A stretch of 64,000 nucleotides of DNA, taken from Takakia lepidozioides. Taxonomy: Eukaryota; Streptophyta; Takakiopsida; Takakiales; Takakiaceae. The stretch covers positions 91,616,756 through 91,680,755 of the forward strand of contig CM060731.1 in NCBI GenBank assembly GCA_030704615.1. The letters are read 5' to 3'. A program made the translations under genes and the position numbers. The notes under the pieces are model-generated. The model did not search any database and was not told where the DNA came from. It saw nothing but the letters and a program-made list of their open reading frames with translations. Below, in pieces: positions 55,304 through 64,000 of the stretch; position 1 is the first letter of the stretch; each line of letters starts with the position of its first letter.

Positions 55304-55675
55304 AAGGTTGATTACCACGAGTTCAGGCGAGGACATGAAGCAGAGATTGAGGAGTGGAGGATGTATTGGTCACCTGACTACGTCTCCATTACTCGAGGCA
55401 CGACGCGACCAATAGCTGCATCAGCGCCAATATCTCCCACTGCCAGCACTAGTAGTGGAACAAGTAGTGCCGGTACTTCTGCAGGTGGTACCAGTTCAAA
55501 GGGTGCTACTACTCCTCCTGCCACAACTACAACACATGTGCATAGATTCAACCCGATGGTGGAGTTCTTCCAAGAGTTGCGGACGAACAACCAAGGCGTA
55601 CGGACAGAGAAGCTGCGAAGTTTACAAGACTTCCAGCGCAAATCAAGTGAGAGCTTGCGAGAGACTTTAACGTGA
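55304..55675 (+). CDS. Unknown exon-like ORF, Ser/Thr/Gly-rich
   Basis: Open plus-strand frame: DYHEFRRGHEAEIEEWRMYW, SPDYVSITRGTTRPIAASAP, a low-complexity STSSGTSSAGTSAGGTSS tract, then RFNPMVEFFQELRTNNQGVR and EKLRSLQDFQRKSSESLRET, stop 55673-55675. The N-terminal edge may follow an AAAG acceptor near 55303. No family recognised; possibly a transposon-borne exon. Confidence 0.35.
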   Translation, partial: KVDYHEFRRGHEAEIEEWRMYWSPDYVSITRGTTRPIAASAPISPTASTSSGTSSAGTSAGGTSSKGATTPPATTTTHVHRFNPMVEFFQELRTNNQGVRTEKLRSLQDFQRKSSESLRETLT

Positions 55676-55679
55676 TGGA

Positions 55680-56280
55680 TTTACCAAGCATTCTTCTAGC
55701 AGGAATGGTTTGGAGACCAACGAGCAAATGATGCGAGAATGCTCTACCCGAACCAAAGACGTTTGTATGTTTTTGCAATGCACACAAGCCTGTGAGCTCC
55801 GCAAAACACTAAATAGATTGAAGGAACAATCCGGGCAGTCCATGCAACCCCCATCTCCAACGATAGTTTGTTCCTATGAATTTGCATCCCACGCACACAT
55901 TGCAAACAGGACAACAAGGACACACAACCATCCCATTTCAAAATTGGCCTCGAATAAAAGCAAAATAAAACTTCATATCAAGTGTCACAATCATCAGAAT
56001 CAGTATAATCGACCTCTTGTGCTATGTCATCCACAAAGATTCCGGCCCCAACACCACGTCTTCTACCACGGCCGTTGATGGTTGGACTGCGAGTGCCATG
56101 AACAGACATGCTTGCTGCGAGTGCCTCCGCATAGACAGATAGCACGTAAGACTGAGGAGGACTTTGTTAGAGGACTGCTTGGGACTTAGACGCTTTTACG
56201 GGATCTGTGGGGTACCCTTAATTTTTACACAGACTGAGACCAACAGGAGCCTTAGGGGTGACAGCAACAGGCTTTAGGGG
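55680..56280. other. No supportable gene
   Basis: A 122-codon frame (55710-56078) is His/Asn/Gln-rich without motifs. Nothing else seen. Confidence 0.4.
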
Positions 56281-56287
56281 GGAAGAT

Positions 56288-56625
56288 ACACAGCCCGACA
56301 CAGTCCATCACAGTCCGACACAGCCATCACAGCTTCGCACAACCAACACAGCCCGTCACAGTCCAATACAGCCCGTCACAGCCAGTCACAGCCCGACACA
56401 GCCGCCACAGCTTCGCACAGTCCAACACAGCCCGACATAGTCCATCACAGTCCGACACAGCCATCACAGCTTCGCACAGCCAACACAGCCCGTCACAGTC
56501 CAACACAACCCAACACAGCCAGTCACAGCCCGATACAGCCGCCACAGCTTCGCACAGCCCTACACAGCCCGACACAGCCAGCCACAGCCCGCTACAGCCT
56601 GATACAGCCAGTCACACTCGTATGA
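56288..56625 (+). repeat. Minisatellite of ~10-bp 'cacagcccga' units with higher-order copies
   Basis: Runs of 'acacagcccg', 'tcacagtccg' and 'ccacagcttcgcac' units. A longer block 'cgacacagccatcacagctt' recurs about every 125-130 bp (56328 and 56455). It interrupts the 5' side of the gag fragment that follows. Confidence 0.85.
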
Positions 56626-56639
56626 GGCGCTTGATAAGT

Positions 56640-56995
56640 GTGACCCAAGGGGTTACTGAAGCTCAAGCAATCCAGTTCTGGTATGGAATTTTGGACAAGG
56701 AGCTCAAGAGAAGGGTGCGGGATGCAACCCTGTTATAAGCAGCCCAACCCACATTAGCAGATGTGTTTATGCTGGCTGAGCGAATTGAGCTCAACATAGT
56801 GGAGGAGCGAGTTGTTACCATTGGATTTGGCAAGGACATGCCTGCACGAGGCGCAGCTGCCAGCCAACAGGTACAAGGGACTGCCCAACAGCGTGGTCAG
56901 GGGGGCAACCGCAACCAGGGTGGTATGTTGGATATGTGGAGGACCCCATGTCAAGAAAGATTGCCCAGAAAGTGGCAAAGGGCCGTGGGACAGAA
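56640..56995 (+). pseudogene. Ty3-type gag fragment (same family as 18540-19288)
   Basis: Reads IQFWYGILDKELKRRVRDAT, stop, AAQPTLADVFMLAERIELNI and then, after a frame change, CWICGGPHVKKDC, the same variant knuckle (CX2CX3HX4C) as in the 18.5-kb fragment. It breaks off where the palindrome array begins. Confidence 0.75.
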
Positions 56996-58067
56996 ATGCG
57001 GCCCCGCATATCCAACCGGACACCCATACACCCTTGCCTTCATGACAGAGGGGACAGATATGCGGTGCCGTTTTCAGTCCCCACTACCAGTTACCCTGGC
57101 CTCCATAATAGTAGGACGGAAATGCGGCACCGCATTTCCGTCCCTCCTGCTATACACCCTTGCCTTCATGACAGTGGGGACGAAAAATCGGTTTTGTATT
57201 TTTGTCCGGACTGCCCTGAGACCCTTCCTTCATGACATTGGAGACGGAAATGCGGTGCCGCATTTCCGTCCGGACAGCCATTGGACCTTGCCTTCATTAC
57301 ACTGGGGACGGACGGAAATGTGGTGCCGTATTTCCGTCCAGACTGCCATTGGACCTTGCCTTCACTACAGTGGGGACGGAAATGCGATGCTGCATTTCCG
57401 TCCGGACTACCAGAAGACCTTGCATTTATAACAGTGGGGACGCAAATGCGGTGCCGCATTTCGGCCGTCCCCACTACTAGTTATCCTGGCCTCCATAACA
57501 GTGGGACGGAAATGCGGTGCCGCATTTCAGTCGCCACTACTAGTTACCCTTGCCTCCATGACAGTGGGACGGAAATGCGGCACCGCATTTCCATCCCACC
57601 TACCATACATCCATTGCCTTCTTGAAATGCGGCGCCGCATTTCTTTCCAATGACGATGACTATAGAAAAAAAAAAATTAGGGTTCTGGTTTTTTATTCCA
57701 CCACCCCATGCGGTCGGAAATGCGACGCCGCATTTCCATCCAACGGGTAGAGCTGGAAAAAACAAGGATTTTTTTTTAATTTTTTCCCCCCGGCCCCACC
57801 ACCGTATGGACGGAAATGCGGCGCCGCATTTCAATCTAGCGGGGATGACAAGAGGAAAGAAAAGGTTAGGGTTATTTTTTTTCCTCTCTATACCCCCTGT
57901 TGTTGGAAATGTGGCGCCGCATTCCATGCAGCGGGGACGAGTAGAGAACAACCGACCCAAAAAAAAAAAAAAAAAAAAAAAAAAACCCTCTTCCCCCTCC
58001 CTCCGGCCCCACCACCGTATGGACGGAAATGCGGCGCTGCATTTCCATCCAGCGGGGATGACTAAAG

Positions 58068-58102
<35 letters not shown>

Positions 58103-58491
58103 GGGAAGGGGAGTGGAAAAAAATAAAAAAATAAAATTCCCACCCCTATGCACGGAAATGCGGCGCCGCATTTCAATTTAGCGGCGATGACAAGAAAAAA
58201 TAAAGTTAGGGTTGCTTTTTTTTCCCCCCCTCTACCCTCTGTTGTTGGAAATGCGGCGCCGCATTTCCATCTAGCGGGGATGACAAGAGTAAAAAAAAGG
58301 AAAAAAACAGAAACTCAGAAATTTTTTATTTCTTGTTTTAGCCCCCCTTTGGATGGAAATGCGGCACCGCATTTCAATCCAGTGGTGATGACTAGAGGAA
58401 AAACAATCAGGGGTTATTTCCCCCCTCCCCCCCTGTGGTTGAAAATGCGGCGCCACAATTCCCATCCAGCGGGGATGATTAGAGGGTGGGG

Positions 58492-58531
<40 letters not shown>

Positions 58532-59890
58532 GTCTAACGACTTTCAAAGAGCACGGGTGGATGGCAGTCGAGACGGAAATGCGGCGTCCCGACTCGCGGG
58601 ATGAACCTGGCGATGGAAATGCGTTGCCGCATTTTCGTCCGGACTGACACCTATCGATAACTTTATACCTGGTGGGACGGAAATGTGGTGCGGCATTTCC
58701 GTCCGGGTTCCCATTGGACCATGCCTTCTTACCATTGTGGATGGAAATGCGTTGCCGCATTTTTGTCCGGACTGACACCTACCGATAACTTTATACCTGG
58801 TGGGACGGAAATGTGGTGCCGCATTTCCGTCCGGGTTCCCACTGGACCATGCCTTCCTACCATTGTGGATGGAAATGCGGTGCCGCATTTCCGTCCTAAC
58901 TGACACCTAAGCATCCTTGATACATGGTGGGATGATAATTTCCGTCCGGGCTCCCATTCCACCATGCATTTTTAACAGTCGGGACAGAAATGCGTTGCCG
59001 CATTTTCGTCCGGACTGACACCTACGCATCCCTTAATACCTGGTGGGACGGAAATGCGGCGCCGTATTTCCGTTCGGGGTCCCACTGGACCATGCCTTTC
59101 TACCATTGTGGATGGAAATGCGGTGCCGCATTTCCGTCCTAACTGACACCTAAGTATCCTTGATACATGGTGGGATGATAATCCGGTGCCGCATATCCGT
59201 CCGGGCTCCCATTCCACCATGCATTTTTAACAGTCTGGACGGAAATGTGGTGCCGCATTTCCGTCCGGACTGACACCTAAGCATCCCTTAATACTTGGTG
59301 GGACGGAAATGCGGTGTTGCATTTTCGTCCGGGCTCCAACTATACGATTCCTGAACAGGTGGTTGGATGGAAATGCGGTGCCACATTCTCATCCAGACAT
59401 TGCTTTCCCGCGAGTCTGGACGGAAAGGCGCCACCGTATTTCCATCCGGACTGATAGTGGACCATCCCTTCATTTCTGGTGGGACGGAAATGCGGTGCCG
59501 CATTTCCGTCCAGAAGACCACTTCAATTTGCGTACTTGGCAGTTGAAGGGAAATGCGGCGCCACATTTCCGTCCGAACTGTCATTGTACCTTTTCTTAAT
59601 GACAGCTTCGACGGAATTGCGGTGCTTCATTCCAGGCCCGCTACCACTTACTCTGGCAGACAGGACAGCGAAACGGAAGTGCGACACCGCATTCCCGTCG
59701 AACTTGCCAAACAACCTTTTCTTCATGATAGGATGGCCGCAAATCCAGCCATCCAGCCTTACCTTCCTGAGAATGGGGACGGAAATGCGGTGCCGTATTT
59801 CTGTCCCAACTGCCCTCCATGCTTGCCTTCAGTAAAGAGGGTTCACGAAGGGGACGGAAATGCCATACCGCATTTATCACTGACTGCCAT
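56996..59890 (+). repeat. ~2.9-kb array of GGCGCC/GGTGCC palindromes
   Basis: About 35-40 imperfect palindromes, consensus arms GGACGGAAATGCGGC and GCCGCATTTCCGTCC, every 60-110 bp. The centre is often GGTGCC; arms vary, in places on both sides together (gacggaaa with tttccgtc versus gatggaaa with tttccatc). Sub-blocks: 57000-57640 spacers like 'ccattggaccttgccttcat'; 57640-58540 spacers with poly-A, poly-T and poly-G tracts and 'ggttagggtt'; 58540-59300 spacers like 'ctgacacctaagcatccttg' with 'ccattgtgga'; 59300-59890 more diverged. No coding function supported. Confidence 0.93.
57958..58530 (+). repeat. Long homopolymer tracts inside the palindrome array
   Basis: An A-run of about 26 at 57959-57985, a G-run of about 30 at 58071-58101 and an A-run of about 40 at 58488-58529. 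Such tracts are prone to assembly and polymerase slippage errors; lengths should not be trusted. Confidence 0.85.
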
Positions 59891-60180
59891 CCACCCTGGC
59901 ATCTTTATCCTCTTTCGTGATGCGGTAGGGCGGTATCCTGATCGAACGGCCACTAATGTGGCACCACATTCGGTCTGTTGACTCATAGAGGCTGAAACGA
60001 CAGTTGAAGGGGTCATTGCCAGCACATATTTGGAGGCGGCAATGCCGGACCGTTGCATCCACTGCCATCATCACTAACTGACAGACACTAGACCTCTATT
60101 TCTTTGAATTCAATTTACCGACGACACGGGGGCCACCTGCCTCACGAGGAGACACGTAGGCCCCGACCTTTCGAATCCAT
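59891..60180. other. No supportable gene
   Basis: Unique-looking sequence between the array and copy C; a few short frames without motifs. Confidence 0.4.
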
Positions 60181-60183
60181 ACA

Positions 60184-61501
60184 GTGCATCTCTGCCGTTT
60201 GATGTCATCTTTCGCTGGTGACTCTTTCACTGCTCTAACACCCCTTCCAACACCATTCTTTGCCTCATTTCTTCTCTCTTATGCTGCACAGCCTCATAGT
60301 GAGGAAGTTGGTGTGCCAGAGAAGAGACTTTGTCGCAAACTCCACAAATATTTCGGACCAATACCAATGCCGAAGAGGAAGCAAGTTTGCCGTCAGGAAG
60401 AGATGGTCATCACCGCACAGCATGCAACACAGTTGATACAGCTTCCAGTGAGATCTCGGTGCTTTTGGGATGCGGTCCCTTGATCGAGCACCGAAACCTT
60501 CTTTGCGTTGTGTTTTTTTGTTGCCTCGTGTGGCCTGTTGCTAGGATACTTGAATGCATGGAAATGTTTGGATGTCTGATTCCAAAGGTGGAGGTGGTGG
60601 AGGGATCACAGGGCTCTGAAGACCCGCAAGACAAAATGGAGAAAGCTACTGTAGCCCACACACACCCCCGACCTTCGAGCACGGGTCCTCCTGTCGGGCC
60701 TAACCTTGTGCGCTTCAAGGACGTGCTTTGGAAAGGTAAAGGTTTCAAGTCGAAAGCAGCAGAGAAAGAGGCAATTTGACGATGAAGATGATAGAGAGTC
60801 GCCAACAGGAGTCATCCCCTTGTCCAGCAAATTAAAGAGCAGGAAGCATCAGGCTGTCGTTGAGGAATATACTACCCCATCGGATCAGTTCCCTTCCCCT
60901 ACGAAGAGCAAGAAGCAAAAGGGGCGGTGGAGAATCGGATGAGAACGGAGGAGTCCCCTTCCCCTGCAAAGAGTAAGAAGCAGAAGGGGGCAAAAGCAAG
61001 GGCAGAGCAATCTCCAACAAGACCCCTCCACGAGTTGAAGCTCAGTTCCTGCATGAGTTTCAGAAGGAAACCGGGGGCACCTCTGCAGAAGCTTATGCAG
61101 CTGCTCCGACGACGATCTCTAGCACTCCCGTCTTGGTCGATCTTTCAGCGGATGAAGGTGTTGTTTCTTAACATGGGGAGCTCGACTTCTCCTACCTAGA
61201 ACAGGACTTTCTTGACAATAGGGGAGGTATAGACGACTACATCCTCCCACATGATCTGCCCGGCGACATTCCCAAGAATACAGGCATGACTCTGGGTGGT
61301 CCATCTGAACAGACCCTTCCCCCACCCCCAAAAATGTCGCAGGAAGATTTGCAGAGTGCAGATAATCAAATGTTGGAGGAGTCTCACAGCAGCATTGGCA
61401 GAGTTCTTAGGACCAAGGTCTTCCCTTGCACACTGCGAATTCCACTCTGTCGAATGGTCTCCCTCTTGATAGTGAGGCTTGCTCTCCACTACCACGTTTA
61501 G
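60184..61501 (+). pseudogene. Copy C: 5' portion of the copy A/B family, truncated at 61501
   Basis: Exon-like pieces: 60295-60480 (EEVGVPEKRLCRKLHKYFGP, MPKRKQVCRQEEM), about 60600-60780 (EGSQGSEDPQDKMEKATVAH, RPSSTGPPVGPNLVRFKDV), 60781-61010 (DDEDDRESPTGVIPLSSKLK, FPSPTKSKKQKG, SPSPAKSKKQKGAKARA), 61140-61500 (DNRGGIDDYILPHDLPGDIP, RTKVFPCTLRIPLCRMVSLL). The last piece matches VKDGALFIPLCRMISMPAVR of copy A, and then the sequence changes abruptly to the GC-rich block at 61503. The low-complexity Ser/Lys exons upstream suggest what the 5' end of intact family members looks like. Frame breaks are frequent. Confidence 0.6.
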
Positions 61502-61502
61502 G

Positions 61503-61945
61503 GGGGGTTAGCGACGCCGGGACCCCGAGCGCGCCAGACGCAACGACCCTCCTGCGACTGCTGCGCCGCGTAGGCGCCCGACCCGAAAATTGCGACCTCA
61601 GCGCGTCGCCTCCGCGCCGCTCTGGTGACGCTTCACCAGCTTGCGATTCCGCTACGTCGCTGCAGTTGGGGCATGACCCACCCAAGCTGGGGTTTGCAAC
61701 GCCCGGGCGTCGCACGTACCCTCTACGACGCTCCCGCAAGGCTGCGACTCCCGGGAATCGCAACAACACCCCCTCACACTTGCGTGGGGAGGGCCGAGCC
61801 AGCTCGCGCTGGGGTTTGCGACGTCCCGACATCGCAGCAATGCCACAATGGCGACGTTGCGATTCCCCGCAGTCGCAGGCCTGCTGGGGCGTCGCAAGTG
61901 CCCTCTTGCCTGGGGGTCTAGGATTGGGGATTGCTGCTGCGTAAT
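61503..61945 (+). repeat. GC-rich insert with TTGCGAC/GTCGCAA inverted motifs
   Basis: Repeated pairs such as GCGACTCCCGGGAATCGC (about 61745), GCGACGTCCCGACATCGC (about 61818), GCGATTCCCCGCAGTCGC (about 61859) and CGCCCGGGCGTCGCAC (about 61702), roughly 45-75 bp apart. Sharp left edge against copy C coding. Ends 'ggattggggattgctgctgc' before an AT-rich stretch. Confidence 0.65.
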
Positions 61946-62017
61946 AATTTTTTTTGGCTGTGTTTTGTTTTGTGAATTCGACCCTTGCACCACTACATCC
62001 GTGCAAACTATTGGACA

Positions 62018-62021
62018 AAAA

Positions 62022-62060
<39 letters not shown>
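62018..62060 (+). repeat. (AAAT)n microsatellite
   Basis: About ten AAAT/ATAA units. Placed 75 bp after the GC-rich insert, it could be the 3' tail of a retroposed sequence, or unrelated. Confidence 0.85.
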
Positions 62061-62094
62061 GTGTTTTCTTTGTTCACTATTGCAGAACTCTCTA

Positions 62095-62590
62095 TGAATA
62101 GTGCATGAAGCTGAAGACAACTCAACTTTGGAGTGCAAATGAGGGAAAAAAATACGGTTTTGGGGCCAAATGGTTTTTATTCACTCTCAATTTTTTCACG
62201 CACATTGCATATGTTGTCATTAAGCATATGGTTTAAGAACGGAATAAAAATAAAATCATGTGCAAACGAAATGCAGTTTTTCGTCTCTAAAACACGTAGA
62301 TGCGTTCAATACTTGAATGACCCATTGAATGAACTTGGTTCAAGCTCATATTTGGTCCACACGCGCTTAAGTATGTCCAAATCACATATGCAAAGTCTCA
62401 AAAGATAAGCAACATTAAGAAATATGCTCATCAACAATGCATGAACTTGAAGAGAACTCAACCTTGGAGTGCAAATGAGGGAAGAAAATATGGTTTTGGG
62501 TGCAGATGATGTTTGTTCATTGCCAAATTTTGCATGCACATTGCACATGTTGTCATTAAGCATATGGTTTAAGAATGGAATAAATTTATT
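62095..62590 (+). repeat. Direct repeat pair, ~340-bp spacing
   Basis: 'gtgcaaatgaggga-aaaat' through 'catatggtttaagaa-ggaataaa' occurs at about 62097-62248 and 62437-62584 with moderate divergence. No coding signal. Confidence 0.75.
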
Positions 62591-62697
62591 TCCTCAACAG
62601 ACTCTGGAATGTAACGACGCTGCAAGCTTTCCCCGTGATACAACAAAGACGAAAATTGATTTGGAAAACTAGGAAGTATTGGCACTGAGTTGTTTTC

Positions 62698-63491
62698 TGA
62701 ATTGACAGAGACATTGGTTGGAGATGGAATGCATGGAGAATGCTTGCATTGTTTTTTGCACTGTCTCCATAGAAGGCCAACGATCGTTGAAGCTTTTAAT
62801 TGCGTAATAATTGATAAAGATGTACAACAAGTAGAAGTAGAGACTGATATTATCACCCAGATGAGGAACTGAAGCAGATCTTTCTTGTTGGAGATCACTC
62901 GGTGTATAAAGCTTTGGCATTATTTCAAAATCAACATCAAATCAAACTTCAAATCAACAATCATCAAATCAAATCATGAATACAATACAATTGCACGTCG
63001 TTGCCTTTGTGGGAGTTGTTTGACATAATCACCTAAGTCGTAGCAAACATCCACTGTCAGGAGACAAAGTTGACATCTAGATACATCACTGGAATGGTTG
63101 GAGATGGAATGCATGGAGAATGCTTGCATTGTTTTTTTGCACTGTCTCCATAAAAGGCCAACGATCGTTGAAGCTTTTAATTACGTAATAATTGATGAAG
63201 ATGCATAACAAGTAGAAGCAGAGACTAATATTATCACCCAGATGAAGGAACTGAAGCAGATCATTCTTATTGGAAATCACTCGGTGTATAAAGCTCTGGC
63301 CTTGTTTCAAAATCAACATCAAATCAAACTTCAAATCAACAAATCATCAAATCAAATCATGAATACAATACAATTGCACATCGTTGCACTCCAGTTGCAC
63401 GTTGTTGCCTTTGTGGGAGTTGTTTGACATAATCACCTAAGTCGTAGCTAGCAGACATCCACTGTAGACAACGTTGACATCTAGATACATC
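62698..63491 (+). repeat. ~390-bp direct repeat pair
   Basis: 62715-63085 and 63098-63491 are about 90-95% alike, from 'ggttggagatggaatgcatg' to 'ctagatacatc'. The second copy is cut precisely by the transposon end at 63492. Contains 'catcaaatcaaatcatgaat' runs. Non-coding as far as can be seen. Confidence 0.85.
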
Positions 63492-64000
63492 GAGGTTAGC
63501 TATTTCATGAGCATGAGTGGCATGAGCGGAGTAGCAAGACAATCGGTTTTCATGAGCAGAAGTACAAATTTTGGAAATAAAAAACATTAAAAATATTATT
63601 TTAATGGAATGTGTCAGGAAAAAAAAAAAAAAAAAAAACCAATATAATATTCATTGTTTGAAGTAAAAATTGTAGTTTTGAGAGCCGTGCTCATGATATT
63701 TCGTCTTCTGCTCATGCGAATTCCGAGCGACATCTACAAAAATGGCGCCGAATTTCGTGGTAATAGGTTCCGCAACCGGAGAAATCTGCGACGTATTTCG
63801 CGGTAATAGGTGTCTCCGGCGAAAAATGGTGCCGAATTTCGCGGCTATAGGTCCTAACATGGCAGGTGTGTAAGCCCAAAATTTGGAAATGTGGTGCCGA
63901 ATTTCGGTACATGGTGTCGGGATTGCACAGATGTTGGGCAGTTCTTGGGCCATGTAACTAGAGATTCGGCGCCATTTTTTCAGACATCGGGCTTGCGGTG
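63492..64000 (-). mobile_element. Transposase-side end of a second MTase-transposon copy, running off the window
   Basis: Begins GAGGTTAGCTATTTCATGAG, then CATGAGC blocks, an AT-rich part, and GGCGCC-core repeats (aatggcgccgaatttcgtgg). It matches the right end of the 10.4-kb element (54190-54789) in inverted orientation. The left flank ends 'tagatacatc'. The target duplication partner lies outside the window. Confidence 0.85.

Noticed and set aside
57000-59890. Frames up to 222 codons across the 57-60 kb field
   Set aside because: Same reason; repetitive peptides (GNAVPHFRP and similar) arise from the palindromes, with no conserved protein.
61407-62138. 243-codon minus-strand frame and 172-codon plus-strand frame
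   Set aside because: Lie over the GC-rich palindromic insert and the AAAT microsatellite; stops are rare there because of composition. No motif.

Overview
The window reads as nuclear DNA of a plant-lineage (streptophyte) eukaryote, most likely a charophyte alga such as Chara. That is inference: genes are split by GT-AG introns, a KAI2/D14-type karrikin/strigolactone-receptor homologue is present, Ty3 chromoviruses and Mutator/CACTA-type DNA transposons dominate, and no bacterial-style operons, rRNA or tRNA genes were seen. Almost every coding block is mobile DNA or its debris. Host-type sequence is confined to about 0.7-6.4 kb.

Layout. 0-3.3 kb: an inverted repeat pair around a possible multi-exon gene. 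4.0-6.4 kb: an orphan exon and a broken KAI2-like gene, both on the minus strand. 9.2-17 kb: a rearranged Ty3-type retroelement on the minus strand whose pol carries a C5-cytosine DNA methyltransferase between protease and reverse transcriptase. Its catalytic motif is split by a 770-bp TIR element with a 4-bp target duplication. 18.5-20.9 kb: a gag fragment, LTR-like sequence and a 500-N gap. 20.85-27.17 kb: a Ty3 chromovirus (tRNA-Met primer site, gag, PR, RT, RNase H, IN, chromodomain, 1.6-kb 3' LTR) with several stops and frameshifts. It sits inside a fragment of another transposon (27.17-27.95 kb). 29-34.4 kb: a gag-only Ty3 relic. 34.6-39.5 kb: CACTA-like (DUF4216) sequence, an 85-bp array of palindromes, and a decayed copy (A) of an unusual multi-exon gene family. 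40.8-44.2 kb: a long minus-strand ORF with four stops.

The centrepiece is 44,353-54,789, a ~10.4-kb DNA transposon with matching termini and a flush 8-bp duplication (GTCGGTGG). It carries two divergent genes: on the plus strand a Mutator-like transposase (GCM/WRKY-like zinc region, DDE core, SWIM finger); on the minus strand an eight-exon gene (copy B) whose order of motifs resembles a circularly permuted amino-DNA methyltransferase. Copy A carries the 5' part of the family, with a ParB-like DGNHRL motif. A third 5' fragment (C) lies at 60.2-61.5 kb. Between and around these genes are large arrays of palindromes built on a GGCGCC core (48.8-50.2, 54.2-54.6, 57.0-59.9 kb) and a 95-bp/285-bp higher-order tandem array inside an intron. 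The end of another copy of the transposon enters at 63,492.

Theme: two unrelated transposons here carry genes for DNA modification, and most premature stops are explicable by C-to-T change, as expected in heavily methylated repeats. All coordinates of exons are read by eye; methyltransferase and ParB calls for the copy A/B/C family are inference from motifs.
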